Assembly (NCBI GenBank): GCA_035765195.1
Contig: DASTYC010000038.1
Coordinates: forward strand, 62,001 to 126,000
Length of the DNA: 64,000 bases
Direction of reading: 5' to 3'
Source: CALAED01 sp035765195
GTDB taxonomy: Bacteria; Actinomycetota; Actinomycetes; Streptosporangiales; Streptosporangiaceae
The translations under genes and the position numbers were made by a program. The notes beneath the pieces were generated by a model. That model made no database searches, was not told where the DNA came from, and saw only the letters and a list, made by a program, of their open reading frames with translations. Position 1 is the stretch's first letter; each line of letters starts with the position of its first letter. Of this stretch, positions 27,594-36,130 are shown one piece after another.

Positions 27594-27609
27594 TGTGATC
27601 GGGATCACG
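27594..27609. promoter_or_regulatory. CRP-like palindrome
   Basis: TGTGA-TCGGGA-TCACG fits the CRP/GlxR consensus TGTGA-N6-TCACA at 9 of 10 defined positions, with an inner GTGATC/GATCAC palindrome. It lies 15 bp before the GTG of the unknown gene at 27624. A site so close to the start would act as a roadblock or repressor site unless transcription starts between them. Confidence 0.45.
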
Positions 27610-27623
27610 AAGGGGGTGCGAAA

Positions 27624-28478
27624 GTGACGAGCGAAGACGAGCCCCGACCGGGCTGGGCGCCCAGTTCACGCGGGCCCACGGGCCCCATGTTCGCGGCGCT
27701 GTACGGCGAGCTGACGCCGCACCCGTGGCGCGACCCGGACAACGACCAGGACGCCTACATCCTGTTCTACGACAGGTCGCTCGCCATGGGGTGGCTCGAC
27801 GACATCGGCGTGACCGTGCGGCAGACCGCCGCGGGCGTCGAGGAACGAACGGTGGGGACGGCGGGCCTGTGGGGCATGAACGACGCCGGGGAGGCGCACC
27901 CGCTCGCCGCTCCCGGCGCGTCCCTCGTCGCGTGGTTTCAGGTGGGAGTCGAACCCGGGTCCGGCGACCGGCCGCTGCCGGTACAGCCGTTCCTGCGGTG
28001 CGCCGGAGACGCGGCGGCGCGGATCGGCACCGTGCGGCTGCGGGCGGTCCAGGTGTTGCTGCCCGTCCAGATCCTCGACACCTCCTCGCGCCAGGAGGCG
28101 GCCCTGATGCCTTCGCTGTTGACCGCCAATTGGTTCCGCGCGGGCGATCCGCGGGCGAAGACGCCGGTGCGGGTCACGCTCGACAGCGGGCAGGCTCCGT
28201 CGATCCCCTCGGCGGCACCGCGGATGTGGGAGCGGATGCGCCGGCTGGAGCAGGACGTCTTCGTCTGCGGGCCCCCTGTCCTCGCCGACCCCGCGGTGGC
28301 GGCGCCCCCGTTCGACGACGGCCTGTGGAACGGCCCCGCCCAGCACCGGGCGACCTTCCACGGGTTGCTCGCCGAGTGGTCGCTCGACGCGATCGGCTGG
28401 CTGGGCGGCTTCCTCGCCGACCTGAGCGCCCGGCACGGGATCACCACGCCGCTGCTGCTCACCGTCGTCCGGACGTGA
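27624..28478 (+). CDS. Conserved-looking cytoplasmic protein, function unknown
   Basis: 284 residues. GTG 27624 follows a GGGGGTG ribosome-binding site. The protein is soluble, without signal peptide or membrane segments; about half hydrophobic, with regular strand-like stretches (DAYILFYDRSLAMGWLDDIGVTVRQ; VRLRAVQVLLPVQIL) and a C-terminal helix (LDAIGWLGGFLADLSARHG). I recognise no domain. It is 110 bp downstream of the sigma-factor fusion on the same strand and may be in its regulon or operon; the CRP-like palindrome in the gap suggests separate control. Coding is supported by start site and codon use. Confidence 0.7.
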   Translation: MTSEDEPRPGWAPSSRGPTGPMFAALYGELTPHPWRDPDNDQDAYILFYDRSLAMGWLDDIGVTVRQTAAGVEERTVGTAGLWGMNDAGEAHPLAAPGASLVAWFQVGVEPGSGDRPLPVQPFLRCAGDAAARIGTVRLRAVQVLLPVQILDTSSRQEAALMPSLLTANWFRAGDPRAKTPVRVTLDSGQAPSIPSAAPRMWERMRRLEQDVFVCGPPVLADPAVAAPPFDDGLWNGPAQHRATFHGLLAEWSLDAIGWLGGFLADLSARHGITTPLLLTVVRT

Positions 28479-28484
28479 GCGGCA

Positions 28485-28502
28485 GGCGGCCGGCCGGCCG
28501 CC
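28485..28502. terminator. GC-rich palindrome after the unknown gene
   Basis: GGCGGCCGGCCGGCCGCC, an 18-bp perfect palindrome 7 bp after the stop. No T-run follows. It may serve as a terminator or 3'-end stabiliser between these convergent genes. Confidence 0.35.
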
Positions 28503-28568
28503 CGGCGGCCGCTCGCCGCGCACATTCATCGATCGGCGCCGGCCGTCGCACGGCGACGCCGGCCGTGC

Positions 28569-28865
28569 TCAGTCGGCGTCGACGCTGAGGACGTCGAGGT
28601 TGGTGAAGCCGACCGGGCCGTCGGCGAGCTCGGCCATCTCGCGGGAGTTCCGCTCGGTCTCCGGAAGGCCGCTGTTGCGCATCGCCTCCTCATACGACGG
28701 GAACTCGACGATCATGTAGTAGTGGCCGGTCCGGTCGCGGTCTCGGCAGGTCAGGATGCGCGTGTTGGGCCGCTTGCCGGCCGTCTCCGCGCGCCACTGG
28801 TCTTCGAGCGCCCTCATCTCGTCGAACTTGGACGTGGTGAACTCGACGATCTGGACGAACGACAT
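28569..28865 (-). CDS. Dimeric alpha/beta-barrel family protein
   Basis: 98 residues. ATG 28865 has GGGGAGG 5 bases upstream. The pattern MSFVQIVEFTTSKFDEM ... DRTGHYYMIVEFPSYEEAMRNS ... is that of the ferredoxin-like dimeric alpha/beta barrel (ABM/EthD-like) superfamily, whose members are small monooxygenases, heme-handling proteins or structural dimers. There is no residue set that fixes the activity. It stands alone, 183 bp upstream of the uvrB stop on the same strand. Confidence 0.75.
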   Translation of the reverse strand: MSFVQIVEFTTSKFDEMRALEDQWRAETAGKRPNTRILTCRDRDRTGHYYMIVEFPSYEEAMRNSGLPETERNSREMAELADGPVGFTNLDVLSVDAD

Positions 28866-29048
28866 GTTGCCTCCCCGTTGTCGTTCGATGCCCTCCGATT
28901 TGCCGGAAGATCCCCCTTTTGCGGCATTCTAACGGAGGCGATCACGGCCCCACCTGAACGGATGGCGCCCGAAGGAGCCCCGCAGCCCCCAGCGCGTCGG
29001 GAGCGGGGCGGGCGACGACGGAGGCGACGGGGGGCGACGGGGCGTGCG

Positions 29049-31169
29049 TCAGCTGACGCCCGCCTCCTTCATGTCGCGGAGCTCCCGCTTGAGCTCCTTG
29101 ATCTCGTCGCGGAGCCGAGCGGCCAGCTCGAACTGCAGGTCCTTGGCGGCAGCGTGCATCTGCTGGGTGAGCGAGTCGATGAGCGACTCCATCTCGGCCC
29201 TGGGGCGCTCCCCCACCAGGTCGTGGGCGTGCCGGCCCACCTCGCCGCCCCTGCGGGAGGCCAGGCCGGGGACCGGCGTCTTGCCGCGGCTTTGCTGACG
29301 GCCGGCGCCGCCGATGAGCTTTTCGGTGTCGGCGTCCTCGCGGGCCAGCGAGTCGAGGATGTCGGCGATCTTCTTGCGCAGCGCCGTCGGCTCGATGCCG
29401 CGCTCGGTGTTGTAGGCGATCTGCTTGGCGCGCCGCCGGTTGGTCTCCTCGATCGCCCGCTCCATCGACGGCGTCACCTGGTCGGCGTACATGTGCACCT
29501 GGCCGGAGACGTTGCGCGCCGCGCGGCCGATCGTCTGGATGAGCGAGGTCTCCGACCGCAGGAAGCCCTCCTTGTCGGCATCGAGGATCGACACCAACGA
29601 CACCTCGGGCAGGTCGAGGCCCTCACGCAGCAGGTTGATGCCCACCAGCACGTCGAACTCGCCGCTGCGCAGCTCGCGCAGCAGCTCGATCCGGCGCAGC
29701 GTGTCGACCTCGCTGTGCAGGTAGCGAACCCGGATGCCCAGCTCGAGCAGGTAGTCGGTGAGGTCCTCGGCCATCTTCTTCGTCAGCGTCGTGACCAGGA
29801 CCCGCTCGTCTCGCTCCGCGCGGGTGCGGATCTCTTCGATCAGGTCGTCGATCTGCCCCTTCGTCGGCTTGACGACCACCTCGGGGTCGACCAACCCGGT
29901 CGGCCGGATGACCTGCTCGACCACGTCGCCCTTGACCCGGCCCATCTCATAGGGGCCCGGCGTCGCGGACAGATAGACGGTCTGGCCGATCCGCTCGAGG
30001 AACTCCTCCCACTTGAGCGGCCGGTTGTCGCACGCGGACGGCAGCCGGAAGCCGTGCTCGACGAGCGTGCGCTTGCGCGACATGTCACCTTCGTACATGG
30101 CGCCGATCTGCGGCACGGTCTGGTGCGACTCGTCGAGGACGAGCAGGAAGTCTTCGGGGAAGAAGTCGAGCAGCGTGTTGGGCGCGGTGCCGGGACCGCG
30201 GCCGTCGATGTGGCGCGAGTAGTTCTCGATGCCCGAGCAGGTGCCGATCTGCCGCATCATCTCGATGTCGTAGGTGGTGCGCATGCGCAGCCGCTGTGCC
30301 TCGAGCAGCTTGCCGAGCCGCTCCAGCTCGGCCAGCCGCTCCTCCAGCTCGGCCTCGATGCCCCGGATCGCCCGCTCCATCCGCTCGGGCCCGGCGACGT
30401 AGTGCGAGGCGGGGAAGACGTGGATGTCGTCGTTCTCGCTGAGCACCTCGCCGGTGAGCGGGTGCAACGTGGCCACCTTTTCGACCTCGTCGCCGAACAT
30501 CTCGATGCGGACGGCGAGCTCTTGGTATTGCGGGATGACCTCGATGGTGTCGCCGCGCACCCGGAAGGTGCCGCGGGTGAAGGACAGGTCGTTGCGGGTG
30601 TATTGCATGTCGACGAGCCGCCGGAGCAACTGGTCGCGATCGATCTCCTGCCCGACGCGCACCCGCAGCATCCGGTCGACGTACTCCTGCGGGGTGCCCA
30701 GGCCGTAGATGCACGACACCGACGCGACCACCACCACGTCGCGGCGGGACACCAGCGACCAGGTCGCCGAGTGCCGCAGCCGCTCCACCTCATCGTTGAT
30801 CGACGAGTCCTTCTCGATGTAGGTGTCGGACTGCGGAACGTAGGCCTCGGGCTGGTAGTAGTCGTAGTAGGAGACGAAGTATTCGACCGCGTTGCCCGGC
30901 AGCATCTCGCGCAGCTCGTTGGCGAACTGGGCGGCGAGGGTCTTGTTGGGCTGCATGACGAGGGTGGGGCGCTGCACCCGCTCGATCAGCCAGGCGATGG
31001 TGGCGGTCTTGCCCGTGCCGGTGGCGCCGAGCAGCACCGCGTCTTTGTCGCCGCGCTCGATGCGGCGCTGGAGGTCGTCGATGGCCTGGGGCTGATCACC
31101 GGCCGGCCTCATCTCGGTGACGACCTCGAACGGCGCCTCGCTGCGCTGAAGATCGGTGACAGGCCGCAC
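29049..31169 (-). CDS. uvrB: UvrABC system subunit B
   Basis: DNA-damage-recognition helicase of nucleotide excision repair. 706 residues. LLGATGTGKTATIAW is the Walker A region, the Y-rich beta-hairpin follows (VEYFVSYYDYYQPEAYVP), LVLDESHQTVPQIG is motif II, TLTKKMAEDL and IQTIGRAARN are motifs IV-VI, and the UvrC-binding UVR motif is at the end (KDLQFELAARLRDEIKELK). The length is usual. Start GTG 31169 has GGGAG about 6 bases upstream. I find no clear GAAC-N4-GTTC LexA box in the 78-bp gap to the FAH gene. A single-gene unit or read-through from the FAH/ABC group are both possible. Confidence 0.97.
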   Translation of the reverse strand: MRPVTDLQRSEAPFEVVTEMRPAGDQPQAIDDLQRRIERGDKDAVLLGATGTGKTATIAWLIERVQRPTLVMQPNKTLAAQFANELREMLPGNAVEYFVSYYDYYQPEAYVPQSDTYIEKDSSINDEVERLRHSATWSLVSRRDVVVVASVSCIYGLGTPQEYVDRMLRVRVGQEIDRDQLLRRLVDMQYTRNDLSFTRGTFRVRGDTIEVIPQYQELAVRIEMFGDEVEKVATLHPLTGEVLSENDDIHVFPASHYVAGPERMERAIRGIEAELEERLAELERLGKLLEAQRLRMRTTYDIEMMRQIGTCSGIENYSRHIDGRGPGTAPNTLLDFFPEDFLLVLDESHQTVPQIGAMYEGDMSRKRTLVEHGFRLPSACDNRPLKWEEFLERIGQTVYLSATPGPYEMGRVKGDVVEQVIRPTGLVDPEVVVKPTKGQIDDLIEEIRTRAERDERVLVTTLTKKMAEDLTDYLLELGIRVRYLHSEVDTLRRIELLRELRSGEFDVLVGINLLREGLDLPEVSLVSILDADKEGFLRSETSLIQTIGRAARNVSGQVHMYADQVTPSMERAIEETNRRRAKQIAYNTERGIEPTALRKKIADILDSLAREDADTEKLIGGAGRQQSRGKTPVPGLASRRGGEVGRHAHDLVGERPRAEMESLIDSLTQQMHAAAKDLQFELAARLRDEIKELKRELRDMKEAGVS

Positions 31170-31247
31170 GGTGGTCTCCCTCGATGTGCCTTTGGTGCAC
31201 CTCCCAAGGTACGACCCGGCACCGACATTCCGCGGCCCTACCGCGGC

Positions 31248-32021
31248 CTACCGGCGGTCGGCGACCACCGGGTTGGTGAGCTCGCCCAGGCCCTCCACGG
31301 CCACCGTCATCGTGTCGCCCACCTGGACCGGGGCCACGCCGGACGGCGTGCCCGTCATGATCACGTCGCCCGGCTCGAGCCGCGCGAACGCCGTGATATA
31401 GGCGATCAAGGTCGGGATGTCGAAGATGAAGTCCTTGGTGCGGCCGTCCTGGCGGACGTCGCCGTCGACCGTACAGGTCACCTGGACGTCCGACGGATCG
31501 AACTCGGTGTCCACCCAGGGCCCGAGCGGGCAGAACGTGTCGAATCCCTTGCCGCGGGTCCACTGTGGATCGCTTTTTTGCAGGTCCCGCGCGGTGACGT
31601 CGTTGCCGCACGTGTAGCCGGCCACGATGGACATGGCGTCCTCCGCGGCCACCCGGCGGCCGCGCCGGCCGATCACCGCGACGAGCTCGGCCTCCGGATC
31701 GACCCGGCCGGACGCCTCCGGATAGACCACCTCCGCGCCGGGCCCGACGATCGAGGACGGCGGCTTGAGGAAGATCAACGGCTCCTTCGGCACGGGGTTG
31801 CCGAGCTCGGCGGCGTGGTCGGCGTAGTTCCGCCCGACACAAACGATCTTGCTGGGCGTCACCGGGGCGAGCAGCCGCACCTCCTCGACCCGGGCGACGG
31901 GCGGGCCCGCCCGCAGTCCGGCGCCGCCGAACGGCTCGCCGGTGGCCTCGTAGACCATGTCGTCGGGGCCGAGCACCCCCCACCGCGCCGAGCCCGCGGC
32001 GTCGTACCTGATGATCCGCAC
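31248..32021 (-). CDS. Fumarylacetoacetate hydrolase (FAH) family protein
   Basis: 257 residues. GTG 32021 has AGGGAGGG 4 bases upstream. It has the FAH fold: KIVCVGRNYADHAAELG near residue 65, KPPSSIVGPG, the metal-binding Glu residues in VDPEAELVAVIG, CGNDVTARDLQ, and MTGTPSGVAPVQVGD near the C-terminus. Members hydrolyse C-C bonds in beta-diketo acids, or decarboxylate or isomerise aromatic ring-fission products. It is the last gene of a run ATPase-permease-permease-binding protein-FAH on the minus strand, which suggests that the imported compound is a precursor of a dicarboxylic or ring-cleavage intermediate. Confidence 0.9.
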   Translation of the reverse strand: MRIIRYDAAGSARWGVLGPDDMVYEATGEPFGGAGLRAGPPVARVEEVRLLAPVTPSKIVCVGRNYADHAAELGNPVPKEPLIFLKPPSSIVGPGAEVVYPEASGRVDPEAELVAVIGRRGRRVAAEDAMSIVAGYTCGNDVTARDLQKSDPQWTRGKGFDTFCPLGPWVDTEFDPSDVQVTCTVDGDVRQDGRTKDFIFDIPTLIAYITAFARLEPGDVIMTGTPSGVAPVQVGDTMTVAVEGLGELTNPVVADRR

Positions 32022-32068
32022 TGTCCCTCCCTGAATGTCGGCGATATCAGCAGTCCGTCGGCAGCCCG

Positions 32069-33112
32069 TCAGCAGCCGTTGTAGGCGTTGGTCCACAGCT
32101 GTCCGTCGGCCGCGTCCGCGCGCTCCTCGAGGATCTTCAATCTCAGCATGGTGTCGAGCGTGCGCCGCACCACGGCCGGGTCGAAGCAGCCCTTGTCGGA
32201 CAGCGCCGAGGTCATGCCCTGGACGGTGCGCAGCACCGTGGCCCGGTCGTTGCTGCCGAGGTCGTCGAGGATCTGGTCGGCGACAGCCTCTGGCCGGCTC
32301 TTGACCTTCTGGGTCGCCGCGGACAGGGCCCGGCTGAAGGCGGCGGCGGTCTCCTTGTTCTCCTCCGCCCACTCCCGCGACGTCGCGAACGCCGTGTAGT
32401 CGAACCTGTCGAGCTCGGGCACCTCGCCCTTGGGACCGTCGATGAGCACGACGCCGAACCCTTTCTCGGCCGCGACGTACGGCGTCGGCGGGGACAGGTG
32501 GTAGGCGTCGATCTGCCCCTTCTCCAGGGCGGCCAGCAGCGCCGATCCGCCGCCGAGCGGCACCAGCTCGGCGTCGCGCTCGGGGTTCAGGCCGACCGAG
32601 CTCAGGTAGTAGCGCATGTAGGTGTCGGTGGGCGCACCCGGCGAGGTAATACCGATCTTGAGTCCGCGCAGCGCGAGGAGCCGGTCCCGCAGCGGGGACC
32701 GCCCGGTCACGCCCTTTTGTCTGGCCACCTCGGTGCGCATCACGAGCGTCAGCGTGACCCGGTCGAGGATGTCGTGCACCATGACGACGGAGTCGTCGCC
32801 CTCCTTGCGCAGCTCCGCGAGGTCCTCGAAGCCGACGTCGGCGAACTGCGCCTTTCCCGAGGCCAGCGCGGCGATGCTGTCGTTGCCGCTCTCCACCTCG
32901 ACGATGTTGACCTTGAGGCCTTCCTTGGCGAACAGCCCGTCGTCCTTCGCGACGTACAACGCGGACAGGAACACGTTGGGCGCGGAGGCGATCGTGATGG
33001 TCTGCCGCCCGCCCCCGCCGGCCGCCGCGTCGTCGCCCCCGCCGGACGAGCCTCCGCACCCCGCCACCGAACCCACGAGCGCCGCCGTCGCCAGCACGAT
33101 CACGGCCTTCAT
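32069..33112 (-). CDS. ABC importer substrate-binding lipoprotein (taurine/nitrate/thiamine-precursor type)
   Basis: 347 residues. ATG 33112 has AGGAGG 5 bases upstream. The signal peptide ends in a lipobox (SVAGC, Cys19) and a Gly/Ser linker follows, so the protein is a membrane-anchored lipoprotein. The mature part is an NMT1/ThiY/SsuA-type periplasmic-binding fold (TITIASAPNVFLSALYVAKDDGLFAKEGLKV at its start; ALRGLKIGITSPGAPTD in the middle). The substrate is not identifiable; the family binds taurine, alkanesulfonates, nitrate, HMP or aromatic acids. The gene follows the permease across a 9-bp repeat array. Confidence 0.9.
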   Translation of the reverse strand: MKAVIVLATAALVGSVAGCGGSSGGGDDAAAGGGGRQTITIASAPNVFLSALYVAKDDGLFAKEGLKVNIVEVESGNDSIAALASGKAQFADVGFEDLAELRKEGDDSVVMVHDILDRVTLTLVMRTEVARQKGVTGRSPLRDRLLALRGLKIGITSPGAPTDTYMRYYLSSVGLNPERDAELVPLGGGSALLAALEKGQIDAYHLSPPTPYVAAEKGFGVVLIDGPKGEVPELDRFDYTAFATSREWAEENKETAAAFSRALSAATQKVKSRPEAVADQILDDLGSNDRATVLRTVQGMTSALSDKGCFDPAVVRRTLDTMLRLKILEERADAADGQLWTNAYNGC

Positions 33113-33211
33113 CTTTCCTCCTGTGCTGCGGACTGGTGGGAGCGGCGTGCGACTGATCCGGCCGTCCGGCCGGCGCACCGATGCGTGGACGCGGCGCCCG
33201 GCATGCGGCTG

Positions 33212-33247
33212 TTCATGCGGTTCATGCGGTTCATGCGGTTCATGCGG
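33212..33247. repeat. 9-bp tandem repeat across a permease stop codon
   Basis: Four identical units TTCATGCGG, preceded by a degenerate one. On the coding strand each unit contains TGA, and the permease stop (33240-33242) is part of the array, so the rest forms the spacer before the binding-protein gene. Confidence 0.88.
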
Positions 33248-34100
33248 CGCCACCGCCGCCGCGCAGCCGGACGTCCGGCCGCCACCGCAGCGCGCGGGAC
33301 AGCGGACGCAGCGCGACGCCGAGCAACAGGACGATCCCGGCCAGCACGATCGTCCCGGCGATGACCCCCGCGGTCTGGTAACGGCCGGCCGCCGCCCGCG
33401 TGAGGTAGCCGATGCCGCGGTTCGACGCGATGAACTCCCCGACCACCGCGCCGATCATGGCGGCCGGCAGCGTGATGCGCAGCGCCGCGAGGATGTACGG
33501 GAGCGAGCACGGCAAGAGCACCGATCGCATCGTCGCCCATCGGGACGCGCCCATCACCCGGGTCACGTCGAGCAGGCCCTGCGGCACCTGCCGGATGCCC
33601 TCCACCGTGTTGATGAACACGACGAAGAAGACGAAGTACGCGGCCAGCGCGATCTTGGGGGTCAGCCCGATGCCGAACCACAGGATGCAGACCGGGCCCA
33701 GCGCCACCGCGGGGATCGAGTAGGCGATGAGGAAGTACGGCTCGACGATCCGGTACACCGTGCGGCGCAGCGCGAGCGGCCAGGCCGACGCGATCCCGAG
33801 CACGGCGCCGACGACGAAGCCGAGGCCCGCCGAGGTCAGCGTGAACCGGGCGTGGAACCAGAAGTCGGCCGACCCCTGGAACCACCGGACCAGCCGCTCG
33901 CCGACCGCCTCCGGGCTGCTGATGAAGAACGGCCGGACCAGCGTTCCGGAGGCGAGGTCCCAGGCCGCCAGCGCCGCGGCCACGAGGGCGAGCCGGCTCG
34001 CCCACACGACCGTGCGCCTGACCCGCCGGCGGCGCCGGCCGCGCCGTCGTTCGGCCTCGATCACCGCCAGGCTCAGGCTCGGGCGCGCCTCGGCCGTCAT
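33240..34100 (-). CDS. ABC importer permease (BPD_transp_1 type), second subunit
   Basis: 286 residues. ATG 34100 overlaps the previous permease stop by 4 bases (ATGA) and has GGAGG 7 bases upstream. A basic Arg-rich N-terminus precedes about six membrane helices, with the EAA-type loop around LLDVTRVMGASRWATMRSVLLP that contacts the ATPase. The family is that of SsuC/TauC/NtrB. A second permease of the same type is next to it, so the transporter core is probably a heterodimer. Confidence 0.92.
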   Translation of the reverse strand: MTAEARPSLSLAVIEAERRRGRRRRRVRRTVVWASRLALVAAALAAWDLASGTLVRPFFISSPEAVGERLVRWFQGSADFWFHARFTLTSAGLGFVVGAVLGIASAWPLALRRTVYRIVEPYFLIAYSIPAVALGPVCILWFGIGLTPKIALAAYFVFFVVFINTVEGIRQVPQGLLDVTRVMGASRWATMRSVLLPCSLPYILAALRITLPAAMIGAVVGEFIASNRGIGYLTRAAAGRYQTAGVIAGTIVLAGIVLLLGVALRPLSRALRWRPDVRLRGGGGAA

Positions 34101-34954
34101 CCGTGCACCTCCGCGGTGCTCCAGGGCAGCAGCCGCGCCTCCAGCAACCGGATGACGCCGTTCACGATCAAGACCAGCACGGCGACGACGACGATGCCGG
34201 CGAACATGGTCGCGGTCTCGAACTGGCGCGACGACCGAACAATCAAGAACCCGAGGCCCTGGGTCGCGGCGATGAACTCGCCGAGGATCGCGCCGACCAT
34301 GGCCCGCGAGAAGGTGAGCCGGATGCTCGCCAGCACCGCGGGCGCCGCGCCGGGCAGCACCACCGCGCGCACCAGCCGCGGCCCGCGCGCGCCGAGCACC
34401 CGGGACACGTCGATCAGGCCCGGGCTGATGCCGCGGACCCCGGCGATCGTGTTGACCAGCACGACCAGGAACACCATCAGCGCGGCGAGCAGCACCTTGG
34501 GCAGCGCGCCGAGGCCGAACCACATGATGAACATGGGCGCCAGAGCGATCTTGGGGATCGAGTAGAAGGCGGCGAGGAAGGGCCCGGCGATCTCGTCGAG
34601 GAGGGGCACGGCCACCAGCAGCAGCGCCGCCAGCAGTCCCACCGCGACCCCGATGAGATAGCCGAGGCCGGCCTCGCTCATCGTGGTGGCGATGTGGCCC
34701 CACAGCCGGCCGCCGACGGCGAGGTCGCCGAGGCTGGCGGCGACCTCCGACGGCCTGCTGACGTAGCGGCGTTCGATCACCAGGCCGATCGCGAACTCCC
34801 AGATCAGCAGGAGCGCGACGCCGAGCAGCGCGATGCCGCCGTACACGCGCGCCCGCTCCCTGGCGGCGGCCGCCCGCGCGCGGCCGGCGACGTCCGCGAT
34901 CACCGTGGCCCGCGCCGGTACGCGCACCTTGGTCGACGGGTCGGACAGCGTCAT
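34097..34954 (-). CDS. ABC importer permease (BPD_transp_1 type), first subunit
   Basis: 285 residues. ATG 34954 overlaps the ATPase stop by 4 bases. About six membrane helices; the EAA-type loop is LIDVSRVLGARGPRLVRAVVLPG, and the N-terminal 45 residues are polar and Ala/Arg-rich. It belongs to the SsuC/TauC/NtrB family and is about 30 per cent similar by eye to the next permease. The tight overlaps on both sides show that the ATPase and two permeases are made from one message. Confidence 0.92.
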   Translation of the reverse strand: MTLSDPSTKVRVPARATVIADVAGRARAAAARERARVYGGIALLGVALLLIWEFAIGLVIERRYVSRPSEVAASLGDLAVGGRLWGHIATTMSEAGLGYLIGVAVGLLAALLLVAVPLLDEIAGPFLAAFYSIPKIALAPMFIMWFGLGALPKVLLAALMVFLVVLVNTIAGVRGISPGLIDVSRVLGARGPRLVRAVVLPGAAPAVLASIRLTFSRAMVGAILGEFIAATQGLGFLIVRSSRQFETATMFAGIVVVAVLVLIVNGVIRLLEARLLPWSTAEVHG

Positions 34955-35802
34955 GCCGGGGTCCCCGCTCGCGCGATCTCGACCCGGATGTCGTCCCAAA
35001 GCGCGTCGTACAGGTCCTTGAAGCGCGGCAGGTCGTGGATGTGGAAGACGTCGCGCGGGCGCGCCAGGCCGACCTCGTACTCGCGTTTGATGGTGCCGGG
35101 CCGCCCGGTGAACGTGATGATCCGATCGCTGAGGGTGATCGCCTCGACCAGGTCGTGGGTGACGAACAACACGGCCGGACGCTGCCGCTCCCACAGCCGG
35201 AGCAGCTCGTCCTGCAAGATCACACGCGTCTGGGCGTCGAGCGGGCCGAACGGCTCGTCCATCAGCACGACGGGGCTGTCGTAGGCGAGCGTACGGACGA
35301 TGCCCGCGCGCTTGCGCATGCCACCCGACAGCTCGTGGGGGTAGTGATCCTCGAAGCCGCCGAGCCCGACGAGCTCGATGAACTCGCGGGCGCGGGCGCG
35401 GCGTTCGCCCTTGGGCACGCCGCGCAGCTCGAGGCCGAACTCGACGTTGCGCAGCACCGAACGCCAGGGCAGCAGGTTGTCGTCCTGGGTGATGTAGCCG
35501 ATCTGGGTGTTGACCCCCTGGACCGGGCGGCCCTGATAGGTGACCTGGCCGGCGGACGGCCTGACCAGCCCGGCGAGCAGGTTGAGCACGGTGGACTTCC
35601 CGCATCCCGAGGGACCGACCAGGCTGATGAACTCACCCGGGCGGACGGCGAAGGTCACGTCCTCCAGCGCGAGCAGCGGCTCGGCGGCCCGGCGCCTCCT
35701 GGTGGGCACGAACGCCTTGTAGACGGCGTCGAGGCGCACCGCGTCGGGCACGAGGGAGTCCGGGGAGCCGTTGATGTCGTGGCCGTTGTGGACGCCGACC
35801 AT
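34951..35802 (-). CDS. ABC importer ATPase (taurine/nitrate/sulfonate type)
   Basis: 283 residues. Walker A GPSGCGKST, Q-loop region YITQDDNLLPWRS, signature LSGGMRKRAGIVRTLAYDSPVVLMDEPFGPLDAQTR (landmarks: LSGGM signature, LMDEP Walker B, D-loop), and H-loop THDLVEA. The pattern NLLPWRS followed by SGGMRKR is typical of SsuB/TauB/NrtD. I start at ATG 35802 because GGAGGAG lies 9 bases upstream; ATG 35820 six codons earlier is possible. It is the first gene of the ATPase-permease-permease-binding protein-FAH run, behind a promoter with an overlapping palindrome. Confidence 0.93.
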   Translation of the reverse strand: MVGVHNGHDINGSPDSLVPDAVRLDAVYKAFVPTRRRRAAEPLLALEDVTFAVRPGEFISLVGPSGCGKSTVLNLLAGLVRPSAGQVTYQGRPVQGVNTQIGYITQDDNLLPWRSVLRNVEFGLELRGVPKGERRARAREFIELVGLGGFEDHYPHELSGGMRKRAGIVRTLAYDSPVVLMDEPFGPLDAQTRVILQDELLRLWERQRPAVLFVTHDLVEAITLSDRIITFTGRPGTIKREYEVGLARPRDVFHIHDLPRFKDLYDALWDDIRVEIARAGTPA

Positions 35803-36130
35803 TCGATCACGCTCCTCCATCGATGGGCGGCATGTGTCTCACGACCAGGAACCGGCCGCTTTCCCGAAGGAGACCAGGAAGCCAAGCGTTCAATTTTGTA
35901 TACCGCATATTGGATACACGAACAACACCGGCCTTTGCGATATCTCTGACCAACCGAGCAACCGGCGAGTCACGAGATCGCCACCTGTCGCTCACCGTGG
36001 GGTCGGCATGACGATTCGTGTCGCCCCGCCTTCACCTCGCGGACGCGTGGCGCTCATCCGGCACTCACCGTGACGAAGCGACCGGCCCGCAGGCTCGGAA
36101 CCGTACGCGCCCCATCAGCGGAGGAGTCGC
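35803..36130. other. Divergent intergenic region, 328 bp
   Basis: Contains the ABC-operon promoter and its palindrome (35897-35925) and the upstream region of the glycerophosphodiesterase. It is locally A+T-richer than its surroundings around 35885-35945. I see no complete direct-repeat PHO box and no ORF with a ribosome-binding site apart from the flanking genes. Confidence 0.5.
35897..35925 (-). promoter_or_regulatory. Promoter with overlapping inverted repeat for the ABC/FAH operon
   Basis: On the minus strand, -35 TTGTTC (35920-35925) and -10 TATACA (35897-35902) are separated by exactly 17 bases. The inverted repeat TGTATCCA-atatgc-GGTATACA fills the spacer and covers the -10, the classic position for a repressor, with the TGTATAC pattern common for GntR-family operators. 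The regulator is not in the window. Confidence 0.6.

Noticed and set aside
24912..28478. Anti-phage defence island built on the cyclase-like gene
   Set aside because: No effector (nuclease, TIR, membrane-pore, protease) or further conflict genes are adjacent, so only a signalling role is considered.
31170..31247. LexA/SOS box upstream of uvrB
   Set aside because: Only a GTGCAC palindrome is present; no GAAC-N4-GTTC match.
28722..32084. 1,120-codon open frame antisense to uvrB and the FAH gene
   Set aside because: Low-complexity His/Arg/Leu/Asp shadow; uvrB is unambiguous on the minus strand.
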